From: Forficula auricularia
Taxonomy: Eukaryota > Arthropoda > Insecta > Dermaptera > Forficulidae
Length of the DNA: 64,000 bases
Direction: 5' to 3'
NCBI GenBank assembly: GCA_024734495.1
Contig: JALMQS010000055.1
Location: 12,794,863-12,858,862, forward strand
Position 1 is the stretch's first letter. Every line of letters begins with the position of its first letter. This document shows positions 1 to 10,470 of the stretch, one piece after another. A program made the position numbers and the translations under genes. The notes under the pieces are model-generated. The model had not been told where the DNA came from, ran no database searches, and saw nothing but the letters and a program-made list of their open reading frames with translations.

Positions 1-297
1 CAACAATCTTTAGTAATTTGTATCAGTCTTATTTGATAAAATTAGACAATTTTTAGTCTTTTAGTCTTGGGGCCTGATCTTGTATTAATCTATGAGCAAT
101 TTTCTGGGTTATCTGTGGTAAGACCTGGAGGATAGGTACTCTCCACAAGTCCCAGGCTTATTCAATTTATAGTGTATCAACTAAAAATATTGTAAATCAA
201 TTTGAACCGCGAAAGTTAAATAATGTAATCAATCATTTCTTATGTTAATTCTACATTTAGAAAATTATTTTATTATTTTTTGAAAAGAAAAAAATGA
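1..297. other. AT-rich sequence, no feature seen
   Basis: No coding frame, repeat terminus or RNA gene is recognisable in this left edge. Confidence 0.5.
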
Positions 298-299
298 AT

Positions 300-391
300 T
301 GAGCACCCGTCAGGATTCGAACCCGTGTCTCTCTCCTTTAGCCGAAGTGCGCCTTTACCAACTAGGCCACGGATGATCCCGCCAGGAATGC
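300..391 (-). repeat. tRNA-derived SINE head or tRNA pseudogene
   Basis: Read on the minus strand there is an A-box-like TGGCCTAGTTGG (near 377-366) followed by a B-box-like GGTTCGAATCC (near 323-313), the internal RNA polymerase III promoter arrangement. The acceptor arms do not pair and the anticodon stem is poor, so a working tRNA is unlikely. A short A-rich stretch follows on the minus strand (near 295-280). A SINE head or tRNA pseudogene is the best reading. Confidence 0.45.
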
Positions 392-461
392 TCTTTAGAT
401 TGAATGTCATTTTTCCTTTTCGCGGCTTTTTCTATTTAAAGTATAGTTACTTATTAAATTG

Positions 462-600
462 AAAGTTTTTTTGCCGAGGATAGCAGAATTTCTATATATT
501 GAAGGAGACAATAAAAGAGTGTGTCTTCTGCTGTAATTATAAATTTTATTTATTTATAACGTCGTTATAAGACACCCTCTTTTATTGTCTTCCTCAATAG
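462..600. repeat. Short copy of the GCCGAGAGTAGCAGA foldback family
   Basis: The copy starts with a variant of the family terminus (TTGCCGAGGATAGCAGAATT). It then carries the block with GGAGACAATAAAAGAGTGTG, followed by an inverted copy of that block ending near 595. The same terminus recurs at 3372, 4648, 7869, 14672 and 44897. This copy lacks the hammerhead motif that sits in the centre of the 7.6-kb and 14.7-kb relatives. Confidence 0.6.
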
Positions 601-764
601 TTACTTATGTTTTTAGACAGCTCAGTTTAAAAGTTAGTGTCTAAAAATAATGATTCAATGTCATGACGACATAATATTATTTTTTAAATTTAAAATATCT
701 TTAAAATTATGGAAATGATGATAAATATGGTTTAAAGGATATTCTCAAAAGACGAAGAAGGCAC

Positions 765-789
765 TTTATTATATTGAAAGATTTTTATT
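765..789 (-). terminator. Candidate poly(A) signals of gene 1
   Basis: Two AATAAA hexamers on the minus strand (784-789 and 765-770) lie 135-160 bases downstream of the gene 1 stop codon. The cleavage site itself cannot be placed from sequence. Confidence 0.4.
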
Positions 790-924
790 AATGAATTAAA
801 TAGGTTTTTTACATGAGATGAGAATTATCAAATGAATGAAATTTTATACTGGATTAAAATGGTGATTAACAACAAGTGAGTAATGCATGGTGGTGGTGAT
901 CATCGACTTCTTCCTCGGGTGCGC

Positions 925-1847
925 TTAGTTGCCTCCACTTCCATGATGTTTCTTCTCAATCTTGACAGGAACGGGGTGGTGTGCCTCAAGGTGCACTTGT
1001 TGGTAGGAGGTGGCTTTATGTTTATCTCCTCCTGAGCCACCACCAAGACCTTGGCCGAAGACGGCAGCGACCATGGCGACGAGGAGGGCGAGAACGAACT
1101 GAAACAAATAAACAAACAAAGTGATATAGAAATCATACCGAAAGTGTTTTCATTTCAATTATATTCCCTGATAAACCTTAGAATTCATCAGAAACTAAAA
1201 AGATGTAGTCCTGCTTTGGATACAAACACCACGTATAGCTCTTTTTGTGTTCATTTGAAACTGTCTTTTGAACATTTTGTCATAGAAAAGTGTCTAAGGG
1301 CCAGTTGTATGTCGGTTTGTAAAGTCTTTGTTAAGTTGACAGACGGTCAAACCTTAGTATTCACCAAGTGCCGTCCCAATCAGATGAAAGTGCGTGTCGG
1401 TGAATACTAAGGTTTGACCTTCTGTCAACTTAACAAAGACTTTACAAACCGACATGCAACTGGCCCTAAATAGACTTATGGCTTCATTAATTGTTTCTGG
1501 ATTTTTTCAGTTTTTAATCAACTGTGTATTTTGTATTTTTCAAAACAAAATAATTTTTAATTAAATTAGCAATTCATTTAAAAATTTTCAATTAAATTTT
1601 TTATTAACAGTCCTATTAAGAATTAAAATATTCATTACCCCATGAACGCTTAGAGAACCAAAGCTAAGAAAATTCTAAAGAATTAAAATACAAAATTTGG
1701 TTTCGATTTATGATTTAATTACAAAATTACAAAATCGAATGGATTAAAGCTCACTTACTTTAGGATTCAATCCTGAGAGTCAAATTAAAATCACTGGAAA
1801 TGTATTTCAAGTGTAATACCCAAATATATACTTACAAGGAATTTCAT
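925..1847 (-). CDS. Secreted short Gly/His-containing peptide, cuticle/ECM-type; two exons
   Basis: Two-exon gene on the minus strand. Exon 1 coding is 1836-1847 (ATG AAA TTC CTT) followed directly by GTAAG. The intron is 1099-1835, closing with a pyrimidine-rich tract and CAG. Exon 2 coding is 925-1098, ending in TAA. Splicing in phase 0 gives 61 residues: MKFL joined to FVLALLVAMVAAVFGQ, an ideal signal peptide. The mature chain of about 41 residues has a Gly/Ser run, a TSYQQVHLEAHHPVPVKIEK segment and a basic GSGG tail. Many insect cuticle and other secreted genes share this layout, with a 3-4-codon first exon and a phase-0 intron inside the signal peptide. No chitin-binding RR domain is present, so the role is unknown; structural ECM peptide or antimicrobial-like peptide are both possible. 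An unspliced start inside the exon (MFVYLFQ...) reads through the acceptor and is less likely. The intron carries a MITE. Confidence 0.72.
1298..1466. mobile_element. PIF/Harbinger-like MITE in gene 1 intron
   Basis: A 169-bp near-perfect palindrome. The arms run from GGGCCAGTTGTATG inward and return as CATGCAACTGGCCC. It is flanked on both sides by TAA, the 3-bp target duplication typical of PIF/Harbinger. GGGCCAGTTGCA-like ends fit that superfamily. It lies wholly inside the gene 1 intron, between splice sites, and would form a long hairpin in the pre-mRNA. Confidence 0.7.
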
Positions 1848-1927
1848 GATGAATGAAATAAGTTGGTTGTGGTGTGCTGGTTGGAAGCAAATGAGAAACT
1901 AGTTGCTTTTGACAGTGTTCAAGTTAG

Positions 1928-1935
1928 TATTTATA
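1928..1935 (-). promoter_or_regulatory. TATA box of gene 1
   Basis: TATAAATA on the minus strand, 81 bases upstream of the start ATG. A transcription start 25-31 bases downstream would fall near 1904-1910, giving a 5' UTR of roughly 60 bases. Confidence 0.6.
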
Positions 1936-1989
1936 CTAGCAGAGGCGAGCCTCCTTTCAGATGGATCACTGGATATTTAACTTTCGCTT

Positions 1990-2600
1990 AACTCAAATGC
2001 ATATTTGATTTTTTTTATTAGTATTTTAATTACGTATAGGAAATAAAAGAGCGAAGGGACCAATCATAAGCAAAATATAAACTGCATATAAAAGAGTGTC
2101 AAGTGGGGGTTCCAAGGCAATGGCCCCATTTTCAAAGCAAGTTACTTAGTTAGTGCCCTAGAACTGGCCTAAATTTGAATCTAGGATTTCTGATTATTAT
2201 ACTAAATTATTAACTATTTTGTAAATTGAGGCAAACAAAACTGAGTACGACATCAAAAAATAATTGTGTGAAACAAAACGATCCTCATTTGATATATCAA
2301 CGCGAAATTGGTGTTTTTAGGGCGTGAGAATAGTACCATTAATAGAATGATGTCTTGAGTTTTACTACCTATATATTCGTATGAAGAGTGTTTCAGAATT
2401 AAAACCACTATAAAAGACTAATTAGTTTTAAAATTTGACCAATAATGGTCCAACCCAAAAGAACCACTTAAGCCACCTAAGGCTATTTTGACAATTTTTT
2501 GACCCCCCTCCCCCTTGGAGAAAGATTTGACTCAACCCCCTCCCCCCAATCTCACGTGAGATTTTTCAAAATGCATATTTTTAGTGTAAATACGTTAATA
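1990..2600. other. No gene; C-rich TE-end-like stretch at 2500-2560
   Basis: Mostly featureless AT-rich DNA. The C-rich stretch with CACGTGAG near 2550 recurs in related form near 4385-4450, next to a 'ggggcgtccctt' type end, so it is probably the end of an unidentified interspersed repeat. Confidence 0.35.
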
Positions 2601-2601
2601 T

Positions 2602-2850
2602 TTTTTTTTTTTTTTGAATGATAATGATGTGAGAAGGAGATACACCAGAAGGTGGATCCCCTAAAGGCCTGTATGGGCTGGCCCCTCCATCGTGAAAAGA
2701 ACAGAGTAGAAGGAAAAGAAGCCGGGATCACGAGCCAATCTCAGAAACTTGGAGACACAATTTAATATCCAATTTACTAAGGTTTTAGGGGCTTCGAGCA
2801 GTGGTAAATTCTCCGCGCGATAAATTCGGTTAAATTTATCTCCCACTTAA
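2602..2850 (-). mobile_element. 3' tail of jockey-like LINE
   Basis: On the minus strand a segment with CATGATGGAGGGGCC-like and AGGCCTTTAGGGGAT-like motifs ends in CATTCAAAAAAA (poly-T at 2600-2614 on the plus strand). The same 3' UTR follows the reverse transcriptase relic at 25391-25490. Only the tail is present here, so this is a 5'-truncated insertion. Confidence 0.6.
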
Positions 2851-3094
2851 AATATGTGCTTGATTGCGTTAAATTTATTTAAAAAAACATACTTTCCTTA
2901 ATTATTTTTATTTAAGACTAGTATTTAAGATTACTAAGGACATAGTCGAGAATCACAATGAGAAAATCGAACAATAAAATATTTAAATAGGAACTACTAA
3001 AATTCGTAAAAGAAATCAATTTGCACTTCAACATAAAAATTATAGATTAATATTGTCTTAAATACATATGTACTTATATCTATATTATATTATA

Positions 3095-3450
3095 ATGTTG
3101 GAGAATGATAGAATGCAGCCCAAGAATAATGAAAAATAAAATTCCGAATAAAATAAATTTATTATAATGTCAATTTTGCAAGAAGGAGAGATCTTCCGAA
3201 ACGTCACTTTTTAAGAGGATAATAATGACTTTCCGATAAATTAATTTTGTTAAGAATTTTATTTTTTACATTATTCTTGGGCTGCCTTCCATCCATCCAT
3301 CCATATTTATATTTGATATATTGCATCAAGCAGAGGACAACCTCATTGATTTCTCTTTATGAATCAACAACGCTGCTACTCTCGGCAAAACAAAAATCTT
3401 TTCAAAGAAAAGTATTTGATTTTTTATTGATTTAATTTCCTTAGAATACT
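3095..3450. repeat. Foldback fragment of GCCGAGAGTAGCAGA family
   Basis: Inverted arms at about 3113-3150 and 3250-3285 share GCAGCCCAAGAATAATG. The 'aagcagaggacaacctc' block and the terminal CTGCTACTCTCGGCAAAA follow at 3330-3395. The copy is rearranged and has no hammerhead core. Confidence 0.5.
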
Positions 3451-3899
3451 GAAAATTTTAAGAAACATCTTATGTATTTAATAAAACAGAAAATTAATTT
3501 TATTTTGATTATCGCAAATCATATAGGCTTGAAGAAATAAATAAATAATTGTAAAGTTAAGAACAAATAATAAAAACACGAAAGGGGGCTTTTATAAGCA
3601 TAGATATAACGCCTGACCACTGCAACCTGTGCCAACTTGCAGCGAAACATGTCAGGACTTGTAGACTAAGGCGAACGCGAGCTGATGATTTATTGAAAAG
3701 AAATATTTATAATTATAAAAGGGCGTTTTTATCATCATCGCATGCTGATTATTGATGAAAAATAATTAAAATTATTCATTTAGCAGGGTCATTATTATCC
3801 TCAATAAATATTACATACATATTCAGTTTATTCAAAATATTTTATTTAATAAATTATCTATCTAGATACACGGCAGTGTGTCAGCCAAGTTCGGAAAGG

Positions 3900-4470
3900 A
3901 ACGGGCGGCCCACCGGTCATGTGTATGGTATATTTACAGGAACCATTTCTAGCTACTTTCGACCCCCCACATAACTCAAAAACTATTAGACCTATACACT
4001 TGAAATTTTGCATGTCTAATAAGGCCGACTGGAAAATTTCATGAATAAACCTATTATAGTTATTGAATTATTAAGGTCTGAGTGTCATTTTTAACACTGA
4101 CTCGCATATCAAAAACCTGGAGTACTTCCGCTGATCCTAAAATCTGAAATTTGGCATACTGGTAGAGTTTGGACTACAATTGTGAAACTTTCCCTTTTTC
4201 AGGACCTAAAATGAAGGGTCGAAATTTATTATATGCTTAATATATTACATATGTACTTATTTCTTTATTATATTATAACGATTATAGGTATGTTATATTT
4301 TTAGTGGAGAAACATGTTTTACTTAATTTAACCCAATTTTTACACTGTTTCTTGTGGTAAAAAAAATATGTGATATTTTCCCAAAACCCCCTTCTCCCCC
4401 ACGTGAGATTGGATGAGATTCGGCTCCCCCCCCCAAACGCCTCACGTAATTAAGGGACGCCCCTTAGTAC
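3900..4470 (-). repeat. Interspersed-repeat fragments
   Basis: The block near 4100-4200 (GAGTACTTCCGCTGAT, then GGCATACTGGTAGAG) is the reverse complement of the block at 5480-5560, so one repeat family is present in both orientations. A C-rich patch at 4385-4450 resembles 2500-2560. No coding frame is seen. Confidence 0.4.
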
Positions 4471-4635
4471 ATTACATTTTTATTCTTCACCCACAATAAT
4501 ATTTTATTTGTTACTTAAATGATATCTTAAAATTCCAAATATTATTTGGTACCGAGTAGTAGATGGAATGGATATTTTCTAGGTTTGATTGTATAAAAAT
4601 GGAAGTCGGCTCAAGTGATTAATATTAAATTGAAA

Positions 4636-5440
4636 AGTTTTTGTTTTTGCCGAGAGTAGCAGAGTTGTTGATTCACAAAGAGAAACAAAGAGGTTGTCCT
4701 CTGCTTGATGCAAATAAACATACACACACATATATCGAGATGATATATCTGTATATATGGTATATATTATTTATTATTATTATTATTATTTTGGACCCTT
4801 GGGATCACGCAAAGCTTGATGTTTCTTTCTGGTTGGACCTTCCACGCCTCTATCTTTTTCCGGAACGTCTTATCGAGATCCATGTTCAGGCTATGTAATT
4901 TTTCCTGGCCGGATTAGTGTGTTGTTGTTAAAGGTGCCCAGGTACATATGGATTTTTGGCGTTATTCTTCCATTGTTTCTTCCTTGACTTCGTGATGGTC
5001 CGGGTCCCCCAGAATCTGAATGCACGGTTGCCACTCGAGGGCGGGGTGGATTGGTTACCACCTGAGGTAATCTTGTTTTGTCTCTCACGATTCATGGTTG
5101 CTAGTTACGAAATTTTTGTCCTGTGCATGCGCGAGGTTTTGTAGAACCAGAGATTGTCAGTTTCTGGAGCCGAGGGGAGGGTTTTTTATTATTTTCAAAT
5201 AAATTCACTTTGCTTCTTGCTGGTATCGAACTGATGAAGTCTAGGTTGATGTTCTCCTAATCGGATTAGAAAAGTTGGTGATTTAACCGATTGCGCTACC
5301 TACCCCTCTATATATTATTTATTATATATAAACAAATAAATAATATATATATATACAGATATATCATCTCGATATATATGTGTGTATGTTTATTTGCATC
5401 AAGCAGAGGACAACCTCTTTGTTTCTCTTTGTGGAATAAT
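4636..5440. repeat. Foldback element split by a tRNA-SINE
   Basis: Left part: the family terminus TTGCCGAGAGTAGCAGAGTT at 4648, then AAGAGGTTGTCCTCTGCTTG and an AT microsatellite. Right part (about 5310-5440): an inverted copy with AAGCAGAGGACAACCTCTTT. Between the arms sits an unrelated SINE-like unit (4795-5310). The arrangement is an outer hairpin with an insertion in its loop. Confidence 0.6.
4795..5310 (-). mobile_element. tRNA-derived SINE
   Basis: Read on the minus strand from 5310, the head shows GGTAGCGCAATCGGTTAAAT (A-box-like) and AGTTCGATACC (B-box-like) within about 90 bases. A body of about 400 bases follows and ends at a TTATTATTATT repeat near 4770-4795. The chance frames in this body (for example 4891-5088 and 4956-5144) have no known motif. 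Confidence 0.5.
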
Positions 5441-5590
5441 ATTAACCTGAAAAAAGGAAAGTTTCGATTTTTCCCTTAAATTGTATCTCAAACTCTACCA
5501 CTATGCCAAATTTCAGCATTCTAGAATCAGCGGAAGTACTCTAGAATTTTGATGAGTCAGTGAGTGAGTGAGTGAGTGACGATAAATAAT
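5440..5590 (+). repeat. Repeat with GTGA microsatellite
   Basis: The unit has 'ctctaccactatgccaaatttcagc' type sequence followed by (GTGA)n at about 5555-5580. Related units occur as tandem copies at 27345-27890 and inverted at 4100-4200. Interspersed elements with an internal microsatellite are common in insects. Confidence 0.5.
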
Positions 5591-5804
5591 CTTTGGCTTC
5601 TCCTAACTTGGTCGGAAAAAGCAATAGGAAATTTGGTAATTTAAGCTTATGGACAAGTATTGTGAAAAAATCTTCCATGTAGAGGTTTTTATTGCCTTAA
5701 CCCTGTCAACTATTTGCAATATCCTGAGGGAGTAATAGGAACAACTTACACGTTTATTATTTGGCAATTTAAGTTCTTGAGTATGCGAAAACATATTAAA
5801 TACA

Positions 5805-6350
5805 GGGTGGGGGGTAAAGATCTACCACATTTTGAAGAGGTGTAAAAAAAATGAAAAAAATTAACTAGAAAAATCTGAATATATTTTTGAAAAGAACATT
5901 AAATTAAACATTATCAAAGGGGGGGGGGGGGTCAAAAATAAAAATTCTAGCCCTTTCGACCAAACTCAACCAAATTTTGTATACATATTCTGTGGGCCCC
6001 AAAAAGGCTAGAAATGTAAAAACCAACCACTCAAATGGGGGAGGGTCAAAAAGGAAAATTCTAGCCCTTTTAACCAAACTCAACCAAATTTTGTAAACAT
6101 ATTCTGTGAATCCCAAGAAGGCTAGAAATTCAAAAACTAACCAAATTTTGTATATGGTACATACACGAAAGGGGTAGAATTTTCATTTTTGACCCCTCCC
6201 CCTCTTTTTTTGTTTGATATAATGTTTAAAACACATTAAATAAATTTATGTTCTTTTCAAAAATATATTCAGTTTTTTTCTAGTTAAATTTTTTCATTTT
6301 TTTATACCTCTTCAAAATGTGGTAGATCTTTATGCCCCACTCAGAGAACA
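5805..6350. repeat. Foldback with internal ~110-bp duplications
   Basis: Inverted arms at about 5815-5915 and 6220-6345 share GATCTACCACATTTTGAAG. The loop holds two to three direct copies of a ~110-bp unit with AACTCAACCAAATTTTGTA. That unit is also found inside the ~730-bp elements at 22.9, 42.0 and 54.9 kb, so this foldback has captured a module of that family. Confidence 0.6.
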
Positions 6351-7560
6351 TATTAGATATTAATGAAAAATACTTTACTAATTTTTTATAATTTTTTTAT
6401 TTTTAAGTTCCATTGGAAATTTATAAAGTCTCTAAAAGTTAAATTTCTTTCATTCTTTTTCTTTTAATCTTATATCTTAAAAAAAAATTTCTATCTCTCT
6501 CTCTTTTATATATTTTTTTGAGATGTCTCCTAAATAAAATAAACGCTCATTTTTTAAAATACATCTAGAATCACAAGATATTCATTAAAAAGTTTTTTGG
6601 GTCAGATTTGAAGTCGCAGAAGGTTATTATTATCCTTAATTAAATAAGATTTTTCTCACTTAGCAAAATAAATGTACATTTTCAAAAGAATCAAAAGGTG
6701 TATCAGTCTTATTTAATGAAATTAGCCATTGACATTTAAAATACTCGTGCTTAAGGCGAAATAAAATAAAAAGTGACTTTTGAGATTGAGAAAACGCTTT
6801 TTCGAGAAAGAGGACAGTGATTGGTTGTTTATAAAAACAGAATGTCACCAACAGAACTAATCAATTTGCATTAACATTATAATTTATATAATTTCTATTT
6901 TTTATGTCTTGTCAATTCCATTTTAGGAATGTTCGATTTGAGTCAGCTTGTATTGACAGTGGCTTCTTGAAGGTCGCCTCGATCATTTTCTAGGTCAAAA
7001 AGATGTTCATCGCTTCATATGATTCTTATTTATTTTATTTTATATTTATCTATATATATATAATATATTTATAAAGTTAATAACAAAATGCAAATTGATT
7101 TTAAAATAGGAATACCTATCGATATTAAGAAAATCTTTTAACGAAATCTTTAGTAGCCAAACGCTTTTCTAAAATGCAATTAATAGTTAGAAAAAATTAA
7201 TACCACTCTCTTTTGAATTTTATATTTGAATCATAAATTTTATAATTAACTTTGAATTTTATCTTTTACGGTTTTAATTTAGATAAATGGAGCAGTTTAT
7301 CTATATTTAATCATTGTTGATACGCTCTAAAGAATAAAAGAAAAGGTAAAAATAATTTTGAAAAGGTGATTCGAATATCCACATTACTTGACTATACACC
7401 TGGCCCATGGGTGCTTTTCTACCGGTTTGCTTGAACCTTTCGATGTAAATCTTCAGGCGCATATCCACAAAATCAATTTCTACAAATGTTTATGTGGGTT
7501 TTCAAATATTTACAATCGAATGTTTCTCATTTTGTGTTAACCAACCAAAATATTTACCTA
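6351..7560. other. AT-rich DNA, no feature supported
   Basis: Only short chance frames. A near-repeat of the first bases of the window (a 'tatcagtcttattt' phrase) occurs near 6703, but no terminus was found. Confidence 0.4.
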
Positions 7561-7633
7561 CATTATTATATTGAAGGAGACAATAAAAGAGTGTGTCTTC
7601 TGCTGGAATTATAAATTTTATTTATTTATAACG

Positions 7634-7669
7634 AGACTATAGTTTCGAGGGCTTTGCCCTCTTCATCAG
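7634..7669 (-). ncRNA. Hammerhead ribozyme motif, type I, copy 1
   Basis: Minus strand order: CTGATGA, one extra A, helix II GAGGGC with loop AAA and GCCCTC, then GAAACTATAGTC. Core residues C3-A9, G12-A14 and the UH cleavage site (GTC) are all present. Helix III is the minimal ACT/AGT hairpin. Six perfect helix II pairs. The extra base between A9 and helix II is unusual but recurs in the sister copies at 14.8, 16.8, 37.9 and 51.9 kb. Activity is not shown. Confidence 0.7.
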
Positions 7670-7761
7670 TCTATTACAATGTATTCACAGGAATTAATTT
7701 ATGAATGAAAGGTTAACATCTTTCATTCATAAATTAATTCCTGTGAATACATTGTAATAGA

Positions 7762-7794
7762 CTGATGAGAGGGCAAAGCCTCGAAACTATAGTC
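7762..7794 (+). ncRNA. Hammerhead ribozyme motif, type I, copy 2
   Basis: Plus strand: CTGATGA, GAGG, loop GCAAAG, CCTC, then GAAACTATAGTC. All core residues are present. Compared with its mirror copy it has lost the extra base after A9 and one C in the 3' strand of helix II, leaving a 4-pair helix with canonical spacing. Flanking TAATAGA and TCGTTA allow a short interrupted helix I. Confidence 0.7.
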
Positions 7795-7930
7795 TCGTTA
7801 TAAATAAATAAAATTTATAATTCCAGCAGAAGACACACTCTTTATTGTCTCCTTCAATATATAAAAATTCTGCTACTCTCGGCAAAAACTTTCAATTTTA
7901 CATTATTATAGACAAACAATGAATTATTTT

Positions 7931-8640
7931 TGATGTTCCGACATTACTTACGCTGTGGTACGATGTCTGGCCGATGATTTGATCAAAAAGGGAATGCGTG
8001 TCGAGTTGGAGTACTTGTACTCCAGCTCGGCAGGCAATAGAAAGCCAGACATCGTGGCAAAGGATGTGTCGGGGGTGGTGTCGGTTTTGGACGTCCAGAT
8101 CGTCTCCGCGCTTGCAGGACTGGGTGTTGCCCACCGAAACAAAATAGAAAAATATAGGGGCAACTCCAGTCTGGTGGACAATATTGCGGAGCGATTTGGC
8201 GTCGGGGCGGGCTCGGTCAGGGTCGAGGCCATCACACTCTCGTGGAAGGGAGTGTGGTGGCATAAAGCGGTGGTGCCCCTCATCGCCCTGGGTATATTCC
8301 AAAAAACAATAAACGATTTGACATATTGGGCGATGAGGGGATCTCTTCTTAATTTTTACACTTTCGGCAAAAGAACATGGAGAGCGGGTGGCGTATGATT
8401 ATTTTTTGTGAATAAAAAAAAAAAAAAAGAAATGTGAAATGTGAGCCAGGATTAATCCTGGCTCTCTCAGCCACCCGCTCTGAATCTGAATTAATTTGTT
8501 CTGAAGCCGAAAGTGTGAAAGATTTGTATATAAATTTGTGTAATCATCTTTTGTCTTGTAAGAGGCGGCCCGCTCCTCGGAGGCCCAATAAATAAAATAA
8601 AATCAAAATAAAGCAGAAATTCATCAGTATGATTTTATAT
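7931..8640 (+). pseudogene. R2-like non-LTR retrotransposon 3' end (endonuclease domain)
   Basis: An open frame at 7955-8398 (first codon here is GTG inside the domain, not a real start) encodes the C-terminal restriction-like endonuclease region of an R2-clade LINE. The diagnostic stretch is RKPDIVAKD followed by VLDVQIV and H-N-K-x-E-K-Y, matching the PD...D-x-Q/K catalytic pattern of that family, then a Trp-rich end (WKGVWWHK). The usual upstream RH motif appears near 7940 in a shifted frame, so the copy is 5'-truncated and decayed. A ~200-base 3' UTR with a GGCCCGCTCCTCGGAGGCCC hairpin at 8567-8586 and A-rich tail follows. It is not in rDNA. Confidence 0.65.
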
Positions 8641-9735
8641 AGATAAACGTTTCCATATGAGTCTCCACCAAACAAATATAAAGGAACCTAAGTTATTAAT
8701 AACATAAATACCGCTAAAGAAAATCCCCATCCATTAACCAACCCTCCCACAACAATTCATTTAGGGAAAGCTCCGAAGAAAGGAGGTAACCCACACGAAT
8801 AACCTCACTATGGTTATTCTCGGTATAGAATTTTTACTTTCACATTTATATTCATATAATATAATATGGAAGTATTGCGATGGCGTATCTGGATCCTGAC
8901 TCTTTGAGAGCTTATATCTCAGAGAAGTAAAAGTTAATTTCATTTTATAACTAGGTGGAAGGATTCGATGCCCTTAATAGTTGGGAATCGGATTTCAGAC
9001 ATAAAACCGAAAATTGTGGCCCCCAGAGGCCAAAAAGGGGCCAAAAATCCATTGGCCCGTGAGTATGTACGCATGTACCCCCTGCGAAAACCATAAGACC
9101 CAGAGCTACGAAGTTCGAAACTTAAGCTTGATTTAGGCTAGAAAGGGTACAGCAAGCTTTTGGTTGAAATCAGAACACCGGAAGTGGACATTTAGATGAA
9201 GGATTTTTTTTTCTCAAAAACCGAACTAACAATTTTGTTTAAAATTGGTGTACTTATCAAGTGTCATAAATTTTAATCCAATTGAAATAAAGGAAGAGGG
9301 GTGTAAATTAGGAGTGTCGTGATGATTTCAAATAAAATGTGGTTGATTTATTTATCTAATTTATTTGGTATATTGAAATAGAGAAATATCTAAATTATTA
9401 TTAGAATGTATATTTTTTGGGAATCTTAATAAAATTTATTTAGGTCAAGCTTGAGAGTGAATTATTCCAGGGATCCGATTTATCTCTTTATCGAAATTAT
9501 CGATAGGAGGTGCGCAAACATTTATTTTCTCCTTATCCTTCCGTTGAATACCATTTTTTTTCCTTTACGATTTTTAATCTTAAGTTAAATATTTTTACTA
9601 AATACCCCAATTGATCTTCTTCTAGAGCCTGTCTAGTGCCCCCATTCAATCTACTCGTGCCCATATCCTGGCAAGATTATTTTTAATAAAAAACTATTTT
9701 ATTAATTTTTTTCTAAATTACACTTATTCTTTTTT
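8640..9735. other. No gene; two interspersed-repeat fragments
   Basis: The segment near 8885-8940 (CCTGACTCTTTGAGAGCTT) recurs at 30050-30110. The segment near 9245-9310 (ATTGAAATAAAGGAAG) recurs at 53650-53720. Both look like degraded repeat copies. No gene is seen. Confidence 0.45.
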
Positions 9736-9786
9736 AACCGACTTCAAATAACCGACTTCAAAAAAGGAGGAGGTTCTCTATTCGAT

Positions 9787-9818
<32 letters not shown>

Positions 9819-10470
9819 GTGCCTATGTTACCTCATATCTCCGCCAATTGTCAACCGATTTTGAAAATTTTTTTTGCATTGGGTCCAGTCTAGCTTCCGA
9901 TTGGTCCCATTTTTTTTTCGATTTTTTTCCATAGGTATTAGACCTTTTTTATTAGGTTTGTTTAGACCTAACCTCTTTGTTTATGAACCGATTTCGATGG
10001 TTCTTTTTTTATCCGAAAGGGGGTGTCTTAGGGATGGTGTCATATTAATTTGGTCAAGTTCTGATGATATAATCACTATTAATAACATCACTAAAAGAGA
10101 AAAATAAAAATTTTTAAGAAAAAATAAAAACCGACTTCAAAAAATTAAATGCAACAAATATAAAAATACACTAAAAGGTATAAAATAATTATTATCTTAT
10201 TTACTTACAACTAAACGACGAAAATTACTTTTTGAAGTTGGTGCCAAACATATACCTTTTATGAATCGCACTCGACGGATCTTACTTAGTACGTTTGGCG
10301 GGTACGCTCGCTTATAGGTATAGTTTGTTTGGCACCGACTTTAAAAAGTAATTTCGTGTTAATATTTCGTCGTTTAGTTGTAAGTAAATAAGATAATAAT
10401 TATTTTATACCTTTTAGTGTATTTTTATATTTGTTGCATTTAATTTTTTGAAGTCGGTTTTTATTTATTT
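9735..10470 (+). mobile_element. CCGACTTC foldback element, copy 1
   Basis: Starts with AACCGACTTCAAAAAAGGAG, has a long poly-T near 9790-9818, then a ~350-bp hairpin. The arms run from CCGACTTCAAAAAATTAAAT to its complement ending GAAGTCGG near 10455. The hairpin loop (10265-10318) is the asymmetric sequence around CGACGGATCTTACTTAGTAC and GGCGGGTACGCTCG, conserved in all five copies here. The frame at 9874-10107 is a chance frame. Confidence 0.7.

Larger units (their letters stand above)
7571..7893. mobile_element. Palindromic hammerhead-bearing element (head-to-head pair)
   Basis: Two ~145-bp near-identical arms in inverted orientation meet at about 7711, the centre being GGTTAACATC. Each arm has, from centre outward: TGTAATAGA, a hammerhead core, GTTATAAATAAATAAA, CAGAAGACACACTC and GTCTCCTTCAATAT. 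The right side ends in the family terminus CTGCTACTCTCGGCAAAA. No protein is encoded. The arrangement looks like a dimeric or rolled-back copy of a small ribozyme-bearing retroelement. Confidence 0.7.

Noticed and set aside
300..391. Functional tRNA gene
   Set aside because: A and B boxes are present, but acceptor and anticodon stems do not pair; same conclusion for the heads at 5220-5310 and 49480-49567.
5904..6116. 70-codon frame with an internal repeated peptide (EYVYKIWLSLV)
   Set aside because: The repeat is the ~110-bp non-coding unit of the TTTTTACTTTACC family read in one frame.
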